This document shows positions 1 to 5,833 of a stretch of 10,313 bases of DNA, in pieces. Made by a program: the position numbers and the translations under genes. Position 1 is the stretch's first letter. The number at the start of each line of letters is the position of its first letter. Below the pieces are notes generated by a model. The model made no database searches. It saw only the letters and a list, made by a program, of their open reading frames with translations, and had not been told where the DNA came from. This stretch comes from Myxococcales bacterium UBA5297 (GTDB lineage Bacteria > Myxococcota > Myxococcia > Myxococcales > UBA5297), in contig DHSB01000219.1 in assembly GCA_002408385.1 (NCBI GenBank), positions 302-10,614 of the forward strand. The letters are read 5' to 3'.

Positions 1-1316
1 TCTTCATCGACGAGATCGACGCCATCGCCCCGCCCCGCGAGCGGGTGGTCGGAGACGTCGAGAAGCGGGTCGTCGCCCAGCTCCTCGCCTCGATGGATGG
101 CCTCCAGCGACGCGAGCGCGTGGTGGTCATCGGGGCGACCAACATCCCCAACGCCCTCGACCCCGCGCTGCGCAGGCCGGGCCGCTTCGACCGCGAGATC
201 GCCATCCCCATCCCCGACAAGAACGGGCGCCGGGAGATCCTCGAGATCCACAGCCGCGGGATGCCGCTTGCCCCCGATGTCGACCTCGCCGCGCTCGCCG
301 CCATCAGCCACGGCTTCGTCGGCGCCGACCTCGAGGCGCTCTGCCGCGAGGCGGCGATGATCTGCCTGCGCAGGCTGCTGCCCGACTTCGACCTGTCGAA
401 GAAGGCGGTTCCGGCCGAGCTGCTCGCGCGGCTCGAGGTGCGCCGGGACGATTTCCTTGCGGCGCTGCACGACATCGAGCCGTCGGCCATCCGCGAGGTG
501 TTCGTCGAGGTCCCGGACGTGCGCTGGAGCGACGTGGGGGGGCTCGAGCCGGTCAAGCGGGAGCTCATCGAGGCGGTCGAGTGGCCGCTGCGCTACGAAG
601 CGCTCTTCGCGAGGGCCAACGTCCGGCCGCCCAAGGGCATCCTGCTGACCGGCCCCCCTGGCTGTGGCAAGACCCTGCTCGCCAAGGCCGTGGCCACCGA
701 GAGCGGGGTGAGCTTCATCTCCATCAAGGGCGCGGCGCTGCTCTCGATGTACGTCGGCGAGTCCGAGCGCGCGGTGCGTGAGGTGTTCCACAAGGCGCGC
801 CAAGCGGCGCCCTGCATCGTCTTCTTCGACGAGATCGACGCCCTCGTCCCCAAGCGCGGCGGGGCGGCCGGCGACACCCATGTCACCGAGCGGGTCATCA
901 GCCAGTTCCTCACCGAGATGGACGGCATCGAAGAGCTCAAGGGCGTGCTGGTCCTCGGGGCGACCAACCGCGCGGACCTGCTCGACCCCGCGCTGCTGCG
1001 CGCCGGGCGCCTGGAGACGGTTGTGGAGATCCCTCCGCCCAAGGAAGAGGACCGGGCGCAGATCTTCGCGGTCCACCTGCGAGGCAAGCCTCTTGCCGAA
1101 GGGGTCGACCTCGCGAGCCTGGCGGCGGGCAGCGAGGGGCTCACCGGCGCGGACATCGCCGCGGTCTGCGCGAGCGCAGCCCTGAGCGCTATCCGCCGGG
1201 TGGTGGAGGCCGGCGAGGCCGCGCAGGGCCTGGTGCTGGTCGAGCCGACAGACCTCGAGCAGGCGCTCGCTCAGGTACGCGGACAGGTGCGCGAGCGCGC
1301 GAGCCCGCGGCGCTGA
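1..1316 (+). CDS. CDC48/p97-type tandem AAA+ ATPase (5' truncated by window)
   Basis: The reading frame is already open at base 3 and enters in the Walker B motif of the first AAA module (FIDEID, then AIAP), so the N-domain and the D1 Walker A lie outside. D1 continues with sensor 1 (GATN, about 132-143) and the arginine-finger segment RRPGRFDRE (171-197). A complete D2 follows: WSDVGGLEPVKREL (525-566), Walker A GPPGCGKT (651-674), aromatic pore-loop segment SMYVGES, Walker B FFDEID (822-839), sensor 1 GATNRAD (957-977). Two consecutive AAA modules of this type define the CDC48/VAT/p97 family of hexameric unfoldases. The protein ends in ASPRR, with no HbYX-like proteasome-docking tail. It lies 24 nt before two gas vesicle accessory genes, so I infer a chaperone or remodelling role in gas vesicle assembly. 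Family is sure; role is inferred from position. Confidence 0.93.
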   Translation, partial: FIDEIDAIAPPRERVVGDVEKRVVAQLLASMDGLQRRERVVVIGATNIPNALDPALRRPGRFDREIAIPIPDKNGRREILEIHSRGMPLAPDVDLAALAAISHGFVGADLEALCREAAMICLRRLLPDFDLSKKAVPAELLARLEVRRDDFLAALHDIEPSAIREVFVEVPDVRWSDVGGLEPVKRELIEAVEWPLRYEALFARANVRPPKGILLTGPPGCGKTLLAKAVATESGVSFISIKGAALLSMYVGESERAVREVFHKARQAAPCIVFFDEIDALVPKRGGAAGDTHVTERVISQFLTEMDGIEELKGVLVLGATNRADLLDPALLRAGRLETVVEIPPPKEEDRAQIFAVHLRGKPLAEGVDLASLAAGSEGLTGADIAAVCASAALSAIRRVVEAGEAAQGLVLVEPTDLEQALAQVRGQVRERASPRR

Positions 1317-1340
1317 AGAGGCGCGTGGAGGGATTCGGAC

Positions 1341-2153
1341 ATGTCTCCTGGCAAAGCGGCCTACCTCTTCTGCTTCGCTCGGTCGGACCTCCTGCCGTCG
1401 CAGCTCGAGATCGAGGGGCTCGAGCCGGGCAGTCGGCTGCTGCAGCACAGTCGGGGCGATCTGGTCGCCGTATTGAGCGAGGTGTCGCTCGAGGACTTCA
1501 CGGGCCCTCGCGCCGAGGCCCAGCTCCAGGACCTCGGCTGGCTCGCGCCTCGGGCGCTGCGCCACGAGCAAGTCACCGAAGAGGCGGCCCGCCACTCGCC
1601 GGTCTTCCCCGCGCGCTTCGGGACCATCTTCTCCTCGCTCGACCTGGTCGAGGCGCTGCTCGTCAGGCACCACGACGTCATCCGCGCCTTTCTCGATAGG
1701 ACCCTCGACGCCGAGGAGTGGGGCGTGAAGGGCTACCTCGATCGCAACCAGGCCCAGGAGCGCCTCGTCGAAGAAGAGCTCACGAAAGGTGGCGCAGCGG
1801 CGCTCTCGGCTTCACCCGGCATGCGCTACATGCAGGAGCGCAAGCTGCGCGCGCAGGCGGACACCAAGGTGAGCGGTTGGCTCGGCGAGACCTCGACGCG
1901 GCTCAAGGACGTGCTGGCGCGCCGCGCGCTCGAGCTCGCCGAGCGCAGGCTGTTGCCGGCCGGCGCAGGCGAATCCCCAGGCGAGATGGTGCTCAACTGG
2001 TCCTTCCTCGTCCCCAGGCCCGGCGTGAAGGCGTTCCTCGCGGAGGTCGAACAGCAAGGCGGCGGGCTGGCTGAGCGGGGTCTCGTGCTTCACGCTGCAG
2101 GACCGTTTCCCCCGTTCAGCTTCACCCCGGGGCTCGACGAGCCGGAGCCGTGA
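1341..2153 (+). CDS. GvpL/GvpF-family gas vesicle accessory protein (first copy)
   Basis: A 270-residue protein with the GvpF/GvpL layout. There is an N-terminal beta segment (AAYLFCFAR, 6-14), then the conserved stretch SPVFPARFGTIFSS (86-99) that corresponds to the family's 'LPVRFGT' block. EEWGVKGYLD (125-134) and GMRYMQERK (160-168) follow in the central region, then a C-terminal domain with NWSFLVPRPGVKAFLAEVEQQG (219-240) and the family-typical ending GPFPPFSF (254-261). The start is supported by a strong Shine-Dalgarno GGAGGG (1327-1332) 8 nt before ATG. GvpF and GvpL are cytoplasmic accessory proteins that contact GvpA and other Gvp proteins during gas vesicle nucleation; no enzyme activity is known. 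It sits between the CDC48-like ATPase and a second GvpF/L, so it is probably in one operon. I cannot tell F from L, so no symbol is given. Confidence 0.9.
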   Translation: MSPGKAAYLFCFARSDLLPSQLEIEGLEPGSRLLQHSRGDLVAVLSEVSLEDFTGPRAEAQLQDLGWLAPRALRHEQVTEEAARHSPVFPARFGTIFSSLDLVEALLVRHHDVIRAFLDRTLDAEEWGVKGYLDRNQAQERLVEEELTKGGAAALSASPGMRYMQERKLRAQADTKVSGWLGETSTRLKDVLARRALELAERRLLPAGAGESPGEMVLNWSFLVPRPGVKAFLAEVEQQGGGLAERGLVLHAAGPFPPFSFTPGLDEPEP

Positions 2154-2926
2154 AGCGGCTGCTCTACTGCGTATTCCTCGGTTCGGAGCGTGAGCGACTG
2201 CGCAGGCTGCGGGGCGTCGACGCGCGCCCGGTCGGGCTCGTCTCGCGCGGCCGGTTTTGCGCGGCGACCTCCTCGATCGCCGCCGCCCCGCTCGTCCCGA
2301 CGCTCGAGCGCGTCCAGGCCTATGAGCGCGTCGTCGAGGCGTACTTCGCCGACCGCAGCGTCATCCCGATGCGCTTTGGCTCGGTGCTCGAGTCCCGGGA
2401 AGAGGTCTGCCGCTTCCTCGAGGAGCGCGCCGCGGTCTTCGAGGCACAACTGAAAGAGATCGAGGGCTGCGTCGAGATGGGCATCCGCGTGGTCTTCGGC
2501 CCGTCGGCCGCCAGCCAGAGCAAGCCGAGGAGCGAACGAAGGCCGACGACCAAGACACCAGCCGCGCCGGGCTCGGGGCGCGCCTACCTCGAAGCCCGCG
2601 CCAAGCACCTGCCGCCCGACGAAGGGCCTGTCGAGCGCTACCGGCGCGCCTTCCAGGGCCTGTTCACCCGGCTCGAGGTCGAGCTGCCGGCGCCGCTGCG
2701 GCTGATCGTGGGAGCCGACGGCAAGCTGCGGCTCGAGGCCGGGGCCGGCGCCGACCAGCTCGCCGCGCGGGGGGCGAGACCACAAGGTGCGCTCTCACTC
2801 GCCTTCCTCGTCCCCAGAGAGCGGGTCGAGGCGTTTCGCTCGGCGTTTGAACGGATGGGCGATGAGGCGACGGGCAGCTACTTGAGCGGACCTTGGCCGC
2901 CTTACAGCTTCGTGGCGAAGCGGTAG
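2150..2926 (+). CDS. GvpL/GvpF-family gas vesicle accessory protein (second copy)
   Basis: A 258-residue protein that starts at GTG, overlapping the TGA of the previous gene by 4 nt (GTGA, 2150-2153), which suggests translational coupling; GGAG at 2144-2147 is very close to the start. Family signs: N-terminal strand LLYCVFLG (4-11), VIPMRFGSVLESREEV (71-86, the 'P-RFG' block), coiled helical region (85-107), VEMGIRVVF (108-116), GRAYLEARAKH (143-153), C-terminal LSLAFLVPRERVEAFR (215-230), and the ending SYLSGPWPPYSF (243-254), a close match to the family's GPWPPYSF. Residues 118-142 form a Ser/Pro/Lys/Arg-rich low-complexity insert between the two halves. The two copies are clearly diverged, so they probably take different places in the assembly complex, as GvpF and GvpL do. 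No gvpA lies in the window, so gas vesicle production itself is not shown. Confidence 0.9.
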   Translation: MKRLLYCVFLGSERERLRRLRGVDARPVGLVSRGRFCAATSSIAAAPLVPTLERVQAYERVVEAYFADRSVIPMRFGSVLESREEVCRFLEERAAVFEAQLKEIEGCVEMGIRVVFGPSAASQSKPRSERRPTTKTPAAPGSGRAYLEARAKHLPPDEGPVERYRRAFQGLFTRLEVELPAPLRLIVGADGKLRLEAGAGADQLAARGARPQGALSLAFLVPRERVEAFRSAFERMGDEATGSYLSGPWPPYSFVAKR

Positions 2927-3204
2927 GCGACGGTCTGGGGCGTAGGAGAGGCGGGTCGGGGCCTCGCAGCTCAGCTTCACGGACGCGCGCTGCGCCCATT
3001 TCCCTCTCAAATGCCGAGCTGACCAACCGGCGAGCTGGCTTCGCGTGGGCTTCGGGCGACCTGATGCGATTCGCAACTGCCGAAGGCGCGCCCCTGAGTT
3101 CGTGCGAGTCTCTTCGAGCGCCAGAGAGGCAGAGCAGCGTGCGAGGGGCGCATAGCAATGTGCCCGGCCAGGAATCGAGCAGGGGCGCGGCCGATGCGAG
3201 GGTT

Positions 3205-3227
3205 GCCGGCGGCCGGCACGAAGGCCC
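3205..3227 (+). repeat. 23-nt direct repeat, copy 1 (upstream of uma2)
   Basis: Begins GCCGGCGGCCGG and ends CACGAAGGCCC. It is identical over all 23 nt to 4036-4058 in the same orientation. The unit contains internal complementarity (GGCC...GGCC), so it can fold into a small hairpin. A 10-mer CCGGGAATCC just downstream (3233-3242) recurs inverted as GGATTCCCGG (4089-4098) beyond copy 2. A dispersed REP-like element is the simplest reading. Confidence 0.8.
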
Positions 3228-3289
3228 TGCACCCGGGAATCCTGGCGCCGCTCGGTCGGACGGTAGCGTGCCCGGGCCGCCTTCGGCTT

Positions 3290-3301
3290 CCGTCATGACG
3301 G
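3290..3301. promoter_or_regulatory. Perfect 12-bp palindrome, candidate operator for uma2
   Basis: CCGTCATGACGG is fully self-complementary and lies 58 nt before the uma2 ATG, upstream of the possible -10 element. Position and symmetry suit a dimeric DNA-binding protein, but no regulator is encoded nearby. A chance palindrome of this length in GC-rich DNA is possible. Confidence 0.3.
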
Positions 3302-3344
3302 CAGGAAACCGAGTGACCACCGGGCGTCCGACGAGGCGCAGGCC

Positions 3345-3350
3345 TATTCT
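3345..3350 (+). promoter_or_regulatory. Possible -10 element for uma2
   Basis: TATTCT (4 of 6 to TATAAT) in otherwise GC-rich DNA, ending 9 nt before the ATG at 3360. There is no good -35 partner. If used, transcription would begin almost at the start codon and the mRNA would be nearly leaderless; the purine stretch GAGAGG (3352-3357) is too close to ATG to be a normal ribosome site. Confidence 0.25.
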
Positions 3351-3359
3351 TGAGAGGCC

Positions 3360-3935
3360 ATGGTCAACCCGATTCGCAAGAAGGGCGCCACGCTGGCGGA
3401 TATCGCGGCGCTCCCCGAGAACCTCGTCGGCGAGATCCTGGCGGGCGAGTTGGTCGTGAGCCCACGGCCGGCGGTCTGGCATGCGGTCGCGTCCTCTTCC
3501 CTCGGAATGAAGCTCGGACCTCCGTTCCACCACGGGGACCATGGTCCGGGCGGATGGTGGCTCCTCGACGAACCCGAGCTGCACCTCGGCAGCGACGTCT
3601 TGGTGCCCGACCTCGCTGGCTGGCGACGCGAGCGCTTGCCTGCTCTTCCGGACAGCCCTGCTTTCGACCTCGCGCCCGACTGGGTCTGCGAGGTCGTCTC
3701 GCCCTCCACCAGCGCTATCGACCGGGCGGTGAAATCCAAGATCTACGCCCGCGAGCGGGTCAGGCACCTGTGGCTGCTCGATCCGAGAGCGCGGACCCTG
3801 GAGGTCATGCGGCTCGAAGAAGGCCGCTGGGTCGTCGTGGCGGTTCACGCGGGCGACGAGGTGGTGCGCGCCGAGCCCTTCGAAGCGATCGAGCTCGAGC
3901 TCGCCGCGCTCTGGACCGAGGGGACGAGGCGCTAG
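3360..3935 (+). CDS. Uma2 family (DUF820) restriction-endonuclease-like protein
   Basis: A 191-residue protein, normal length for the Uma2/DUF820 family, which has a PD-(D/E)XK nuclease fold. Family blocks in order: N-terminal ATLADIAALPENLVGEILAGE (10-30) and LVVSPRP (31-37), SDVLVPDLAGW (78-88) with the candidate metal ligand D84, DLAPDWVCEVVSPST (103-117) with E111, DRAVKSKIYARERVRHLWLLDP (121-142) with the conserved D...K...Y...V..LWL.DP pattern, and a C-terminal strand region. The ATG at 3360 gives exactly the usual N-terminus, so I keep it despite the poor ribosome site. The biological role of most Uma2 proteins is unknown; they often occur as dispersed singletons in many copies per genome. 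No partner gene is adjacent, and 23-nt direct repeats lie on both sides. Confidence 0.9.
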   Translation: MVNPIRKKGATLADIAALPENLVGEILAGELVVSPRPAVWHAVASSSLGMKLGPPFHHGDHGPGGWWLLDEPELHLGSDVLVPDLAGWRRERLPALPDSPAFDLAPDWVCEVVSPSTSAIDRAVKSKIYARERVRHLWLLDPRARTLEVMRLEEGRWVVVAVHAGDEVVRAEPFEAIELELAALWTEGTRR

Positions 3936-4035
3936 TCGAGAGTCGGCAGCCCGAGCCAGTCGCAGGTTGGTTGGCGGGCACAGCAAGGCGCCCGCCGAGA
4001 CCCGGAGCCCAGCCTTCGCGCTGGCGTTCCCGGCG

Positions 4036-4058
4036 GCCGGCGGCCGGCACGAAGGCCC
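4036..4058 (+). repeat. 23-nt direct repeat, copy 2 (downstream of uma2)
   Basis: Identical to 3205-3227. Here it is preceded by an extra GGCGGCC unit (4032-4038), giving a short triplication of CGGCGGCCGG-type sequence. It lies 100 nt after the uma2 stop codon, so the two copies bracket the gene at an 831-nt offset. Confidence 0.8.
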
Positions 4059-4251
4059 GACTTTCCGAGGCGTGCTGTCCCGAGTTGGGGATTCCCGGCT
4101 TCCGGCCCGCGAGGCGCCTCCTCTCTCGCCGCCCCGGCTCCGCTCGCCGCGACCTCGCGAGACCGGCAGAATCCCAGCCGAATTTCTTTGTGTTTTAACG
4201 GACTTACACGCACGCCCGGAAAGGCCTCTCCGGGGCCACTGGCGGGCCCTT

Positions 4252-4293
4252 GCTGGCCCCGTTGCCAGCCAGCCCTGTTTGAGTAGGGCTGGC
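4252..4293 (+). other. Two overlapping, mutually exclusive hairpins
   Basis: Hairpin A pairs GCTGGC (4252-4257) with GCCAGC (4264-4269) over a 6-nt loop. Hairpin B pairs GCCAGCCCT (4268-4276) with AGGGCTGGC (4285-4293), a perfect 9-bp stem over the 8-nt loop GTTTGAGT. The two share bases 4268-4269 and related arms, so only one can form fully, the geometry seen in attenuators. No T-run follows B. Confidence 0.45.
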
Positions 4294-4380
4294 ACGCCTC
4301 ATCGCGTCCTGGGCCATCCTGGAGGCCCACAGGGCCATCGGCTCGTTTTCTGAGCCTCGTTTCGGGCCCGCCGGCGCACC

Positions 4381-4406
4381 GCGCCGCCCGGTTCGGGTCG
4401 CGGCGC
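4381..4406 (+). other. Bulged GC-rich hairpin upstream of ruvC
   Basis: GCGCCG (4381-4386) plus CCCG (4387-4390) pair with CGGG (4394-4397) and CGGCGC (4401-4406) around loop GTT, with a 3-nt bulge TCG. Ten base pairs in total. It contains a GGTTCG sequence that superficially resembles a tRNA T-loop, but no tRNA is present. Confidence 0.4.
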
Positions 4407-4417
4407 CGAGCCTACGC

Positions 4418-4432
4418 CTGTGTGTTACACAG
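4418..4432. promoter_or_regulatory. 15-nt palindrome upstream of ruvC, candidate operator
   Basis: CTGTGTGTTACACAG is symmetric (CTGTGT/ACACAG around GTT) and stands out as AT-richer in GC-rich DNA, 67 nt before the ruvC start. It is not a LexA site type that I recognise, nor the CRP pattern. A repressor or activator site is possible; as RNA it would fold to a 6-bp hairpin with a 3-nt loop. Confidence 0.35.
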
Positions 4433-4499
4433 CCGACTTTACCCGCCCGTCGAGATGGGCGAGTCTGTTCGCCTGTTCAGCATGGAGCCCGGCAACCTG

Positions 4500-5012
4500 A
4501 TGCGCGTCCTCGGAATCGATCCCGGCACCCAGTACCTCGGCCTCGGCCTGGTCGAGCGCCATGGGAGCCGGCACGTCCACCTCGCGCACTTCCTGCTGGA
4601 GCCCAAGGACTACGGCGAGCTGCCGCAGAAGCTCGTCTACCTCTACGACAACATCTCCGAAATCATCCGGGTCCACCGTCCCGACGAGGTCGCCGTCGAG
4701 GGCGTCTTCCACGCCAAGAACGCCCGCTCGGCCATCGTCCTCGCCCACGCGCGCGGGGTGGCGCTGCTCGCCGCGGCGCAGGCCGGCCTGGACGTGTACG
4801 AGTACCCGCCCGCCTCTGTGAAACGCGCCGTGGGCGCCTCGGGCGCCGCGGGCAAGGAGACCGTCACGCGGATGGTCTGCACCATCCTCGGCCTCGAGAA
4901 GGTGCAACGCGCCGACTGCGCCGACGCTCTGGCGGTCGCCCTTTGCCACCTGAACCACTCGCCGATGAGCCTCAAGCCGCGCGGCGGGTTCCAGATAGTG
5001 AGGCGCTCGTGA
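4500..5012 (+). CDS. ruvC: Holliday junction endodeoxyribonuclease RuvC
   Basis: A 170-residue protein (family about 170-175) with an RNase H-like fold. It resolves Holliday junctions by paired nicks while bound to RuvAB. All four catalytic acids are present: D7 in VLGIDPGT, E67 in VEGVF, D139 and D142 in RADCADALA. F70, matching the E. coli stacking Phe69, and lysines K108 and K119, matching K107/K118, are also kept. I chose the ATG at 4500 because it places the first Asp at position 7, as in the family; GGAG (4484-4487) lies 12 nt before it. Upstream in-frame starts (ATG 4482, ATG 4455, GTG 4422) would add residues foreign to RuvC. Its stop overlaps the ruvA start. yebC, often just upstream, is absent here. 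Confidence 0.95.
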   Translation: MRVLGIDPGTQYLGLGLVERHGSRHVHLAHFLLEPKDYGELPQKLVYLYDNISEIIRVHRPDEVAVEGVFHAKNARSAIVLAHARGVALLAAAQAGLDVYEYPPASVKRAVGASGAAGKETVTRMVCTILGLEKVQRADCADALAVALCHLNHSPMSLKPRGGFQIVRRS

Positions 5013-5614
5013 TCGCATCGCTCAAGGGCCTCGTCGACGAGAAGCGCGCCGACGAGGTGGTCATCGACGTCAACGGCGTCGGCTACCGCGCCTTCGTCTC
5101 GCTGCGCTCGATGGCCCGCCTGCCCGCCGAGGGCCAGCCGACGAAGCTGCGCATCCAGACCATCGTCCGCGAGGACGCGCTCGACCTGTACGGCTTCACC
5201 TCCGCGGCCGAAGAGGAGCTCTTCCTGCTGCTCACCTCGGTCTCGCGGGTTGGGCCAAAGGTCGCGCTCAACGTGCTCTCCGGAATGGAGCCAGCCGAGC
5301 TCGCCCACGCGATCCACTCGGGCGATCTGACGCGGCTGGGCAAGCTGCACGGGGTGGGCAAGAAGACCGCCGAGCGGCTCGTCGTCGAGCTGAAGGAGAA
5401 GGTCGAGCACCTGGCCCTCGCGCCGGCAGGAAGGGGTCCGCTCCGCGCGGCGCCGGCAGGCCGGCAGCGCAGCGACCTCGTCAACGCGCTGGTCAACCTC
5501 GGCTACAAACCCGCGGTCGCCGACAAGGTGGCCGAGCAGGCGGAGCAGGCCGCCGGGCCCGAGGCGGGGCTCGATGTGCTGATTCGCGAGGCGCTGCGTG
5601 TGGCGCGAAGCTAG
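5009..5614 (+). CDS. ruvA: Holliday junction branch migration protein RuvA
   Basis: 201 residues from a GTG start at 5009 that overlaps the ruvC stop by 4 nt (GTGA). Starting here gives the canonical N-terminus MIASLKGLV; an upstream in-frame start at 4943 would sit inside ruvC. Domain I (OB fold) covers about residues 1-63 with VNGVGYRAFVS (21-31). Domain II has two helix-hairpin-helix motifs, VSRVGPKVALNVL (78-90) and LHGVGKKTAERLVVELK (113-129), which bind the junction arms. A flexible linker (about 134-153) leads to the C-terminal three-helix domain III (154-201, with ALVNLGYKPAVADKV), which contacts RuvB. The linker carries a 30-nt internal duplication (CGCCGGCAGG at 5421 and 5451) encoding two APAGR units. 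Tetrameric RuvA clamps the four-way junction and loads RuvB. Confidence 0.96.
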   Translation: MIASLKGLVDEKRADEVVIDVNGVGYRAFVSLRSMARLPAEGQPTKLRIQTIVREDALDLYGFTSAAEEELFLLLTSVSRVGPKVALNVLSGMEPAELAHAIHSGDLTRLGKLHGVGKKTAERLVVELKEKVEHLALAPAGRGPLRAAPAGRQRSDLVNALVNLGYKPAVADKVAEQAEQAAGPEAGLDVLIREALRVARS

Positions 5615-5656
5615 GGGCGAAGGTTGGAAGGCGGAGCGGGTTCGCGAGCGATGGAC

Positions 5657-5676
5657 GGCGGAGCTCCAGCTCCGCC
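5657..5676. terminator. Hairpin after ruvA, possible terminator or REP-like unit
   Basis: GGCGGAGCT (5657-5665) and AGCTCCGCC (5668-5676) are perfectly complementary around CC; a real RNA would open the innermost pair. Outside it, ATGGAC (5651-5656) can pair with GTCCAT (5705-5710). It lies 43 nt after the ruvA stop and has no T-run, so it may be a dispersed palindrome rather than a terminator. Confidence 0.35.
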
Positions 5677-5720
5677 ACCCCGAGGACGAACCGGGGATTC
5701 CATCGTCCATTCACCCTCGT

Positions 5721-5744
5721 AGCGGCCGGCCGGACGCCGGCGCT
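5721..5744. repeat. REP-like palindrome between ruvA and ruvB
   Basis: AGC-g-GCCGGC-cggac-GCCGGC-GCT folds into a 9-bp stem with one bulged G and a 5-nt loop. Its GCGGCCGGC core resembles that of the 23-nt repeats near uma2, so they may belong to one family of dispersed GC-rich palindromes. Confidence 0.45.
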
Positions 5745-5786
5745 CCCATCTCCACCTCCCCGCCCCGGCGAGGCGCTAGGGCCCGC

Positions 5787-5821
5787 ACTCCCAACTCAAA
5801 ACTCCTAACTCCCAACTCGCT
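5787..5821 (+). repeat. Heptamer repeat block, five units, upstream of ruvB
   Basis: Five back-to-back 7-mers ACTCCCA, ACTCAAA, ACTCCTA, ACTCCCA, ACTCGCT; the ACTC core is invariant and the other three bases vary. The block is AT-richer than its surroundings, ends 12 nt before the ruvB ATG, and is present in inverted orientation after ruvB (6875-6909). Confidence 0.85.
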
Positions 5822-5823
5822 CC

Positions 5824-5827
5824 AGGA
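5824..5827 (+). promoter_or_regulatory. Ribosome binding site of ruvB
   Basis: AGGA, 6 nt before the ATG at 5834 and directly after the heptamer block. It supports 5834 as the start and means the heptamers would lie in the ruvB leader if transcription comes from upstream. Confidence 0.6.
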
Positions 5828-5833
5828 CTCCCC

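Larger units (their letters stand above)
2927..3359. other. Intergenic region between gvp operon and uma2, no convincing gene
   Basis: 433 nt with no open frame that resembles a protein. It holds a weak 5-bp hairpin (GAGGC/GCCTC, 2948-2965) that might end the gvp transcript, one copy of a 23-nt repeat (3205-3227), a perfect 12-bp palindrome (3290-3301) and a possible promoter -10 element next to the uma2 start. Base composition is slightly less GC-rich than the flanking genes around 3000-3170. Open frames crossing this region on both strands have arginine- and serine-rich translations typical of GC-rich non-coding DNA. Confidence 0.6.
3936..4499. other. Long intergenic region before ruvC with serial hairpins
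   Basis: 564 nt without a believable protein. It contains the second 23-nt repeat copy (4036-4058), an AT-richer island (about 4178-4211, with TTTCTTTGTGTTTTAAC) that could hold a promoter, two overlapping hairpins (4252-4293), a bulged GC hairpin (4381-4406) and a palindrome (4418-4432). The order AT-rich island, hairpins, then ruvC would suit a long structured leader or a small RNA. I recognise no known riboswitch or ncRNA family. Confidence 0.5.

Noticed and set aside
3205..4058. Composite transposon or insertion sequence around uma2
   Set aside because: No transposase, no terminal inverted repeats at the gene borders and no visible target duplication; only short direct repeats are present.
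2664..4295. Long minus-strand open frame (about 540 codons) across the uma2 region
   Set aside because: The translation is Arg/Pro/Ser-rich with no domain and runs antisense to two clear genes and through repeats; stop-poor GC-rich DNA explains it.
4289..4306. Sigma54-like promoter, CTGGCACG with a downstream GC
   Set aside because: The -24 part matches well, but the -12 GC is one base out of register and TTGC is replaced by ATCGC; the spacing is strict for sigma54.
4381..4406. tRNA T-arm, because of GGTTCG in a stem
   Set aside because: No acceptor, D or anticodon arms can be placed around it, and the loop geometry is wrong.
4422..4499. N-terminal extension of RuvC from an upstream GTG or ATG
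   Set aside because: It would displace the catalytic Asp from position 7, and the extra residues do not resemble RuvC; the upstream GTG also lies inside a palindrome.
5787..5821. CRISPR array remnant, because of the regular repeats
   Set aside because: Period is 7 nt with no spacers and no cas genes; it is a simple heptamer tandem.
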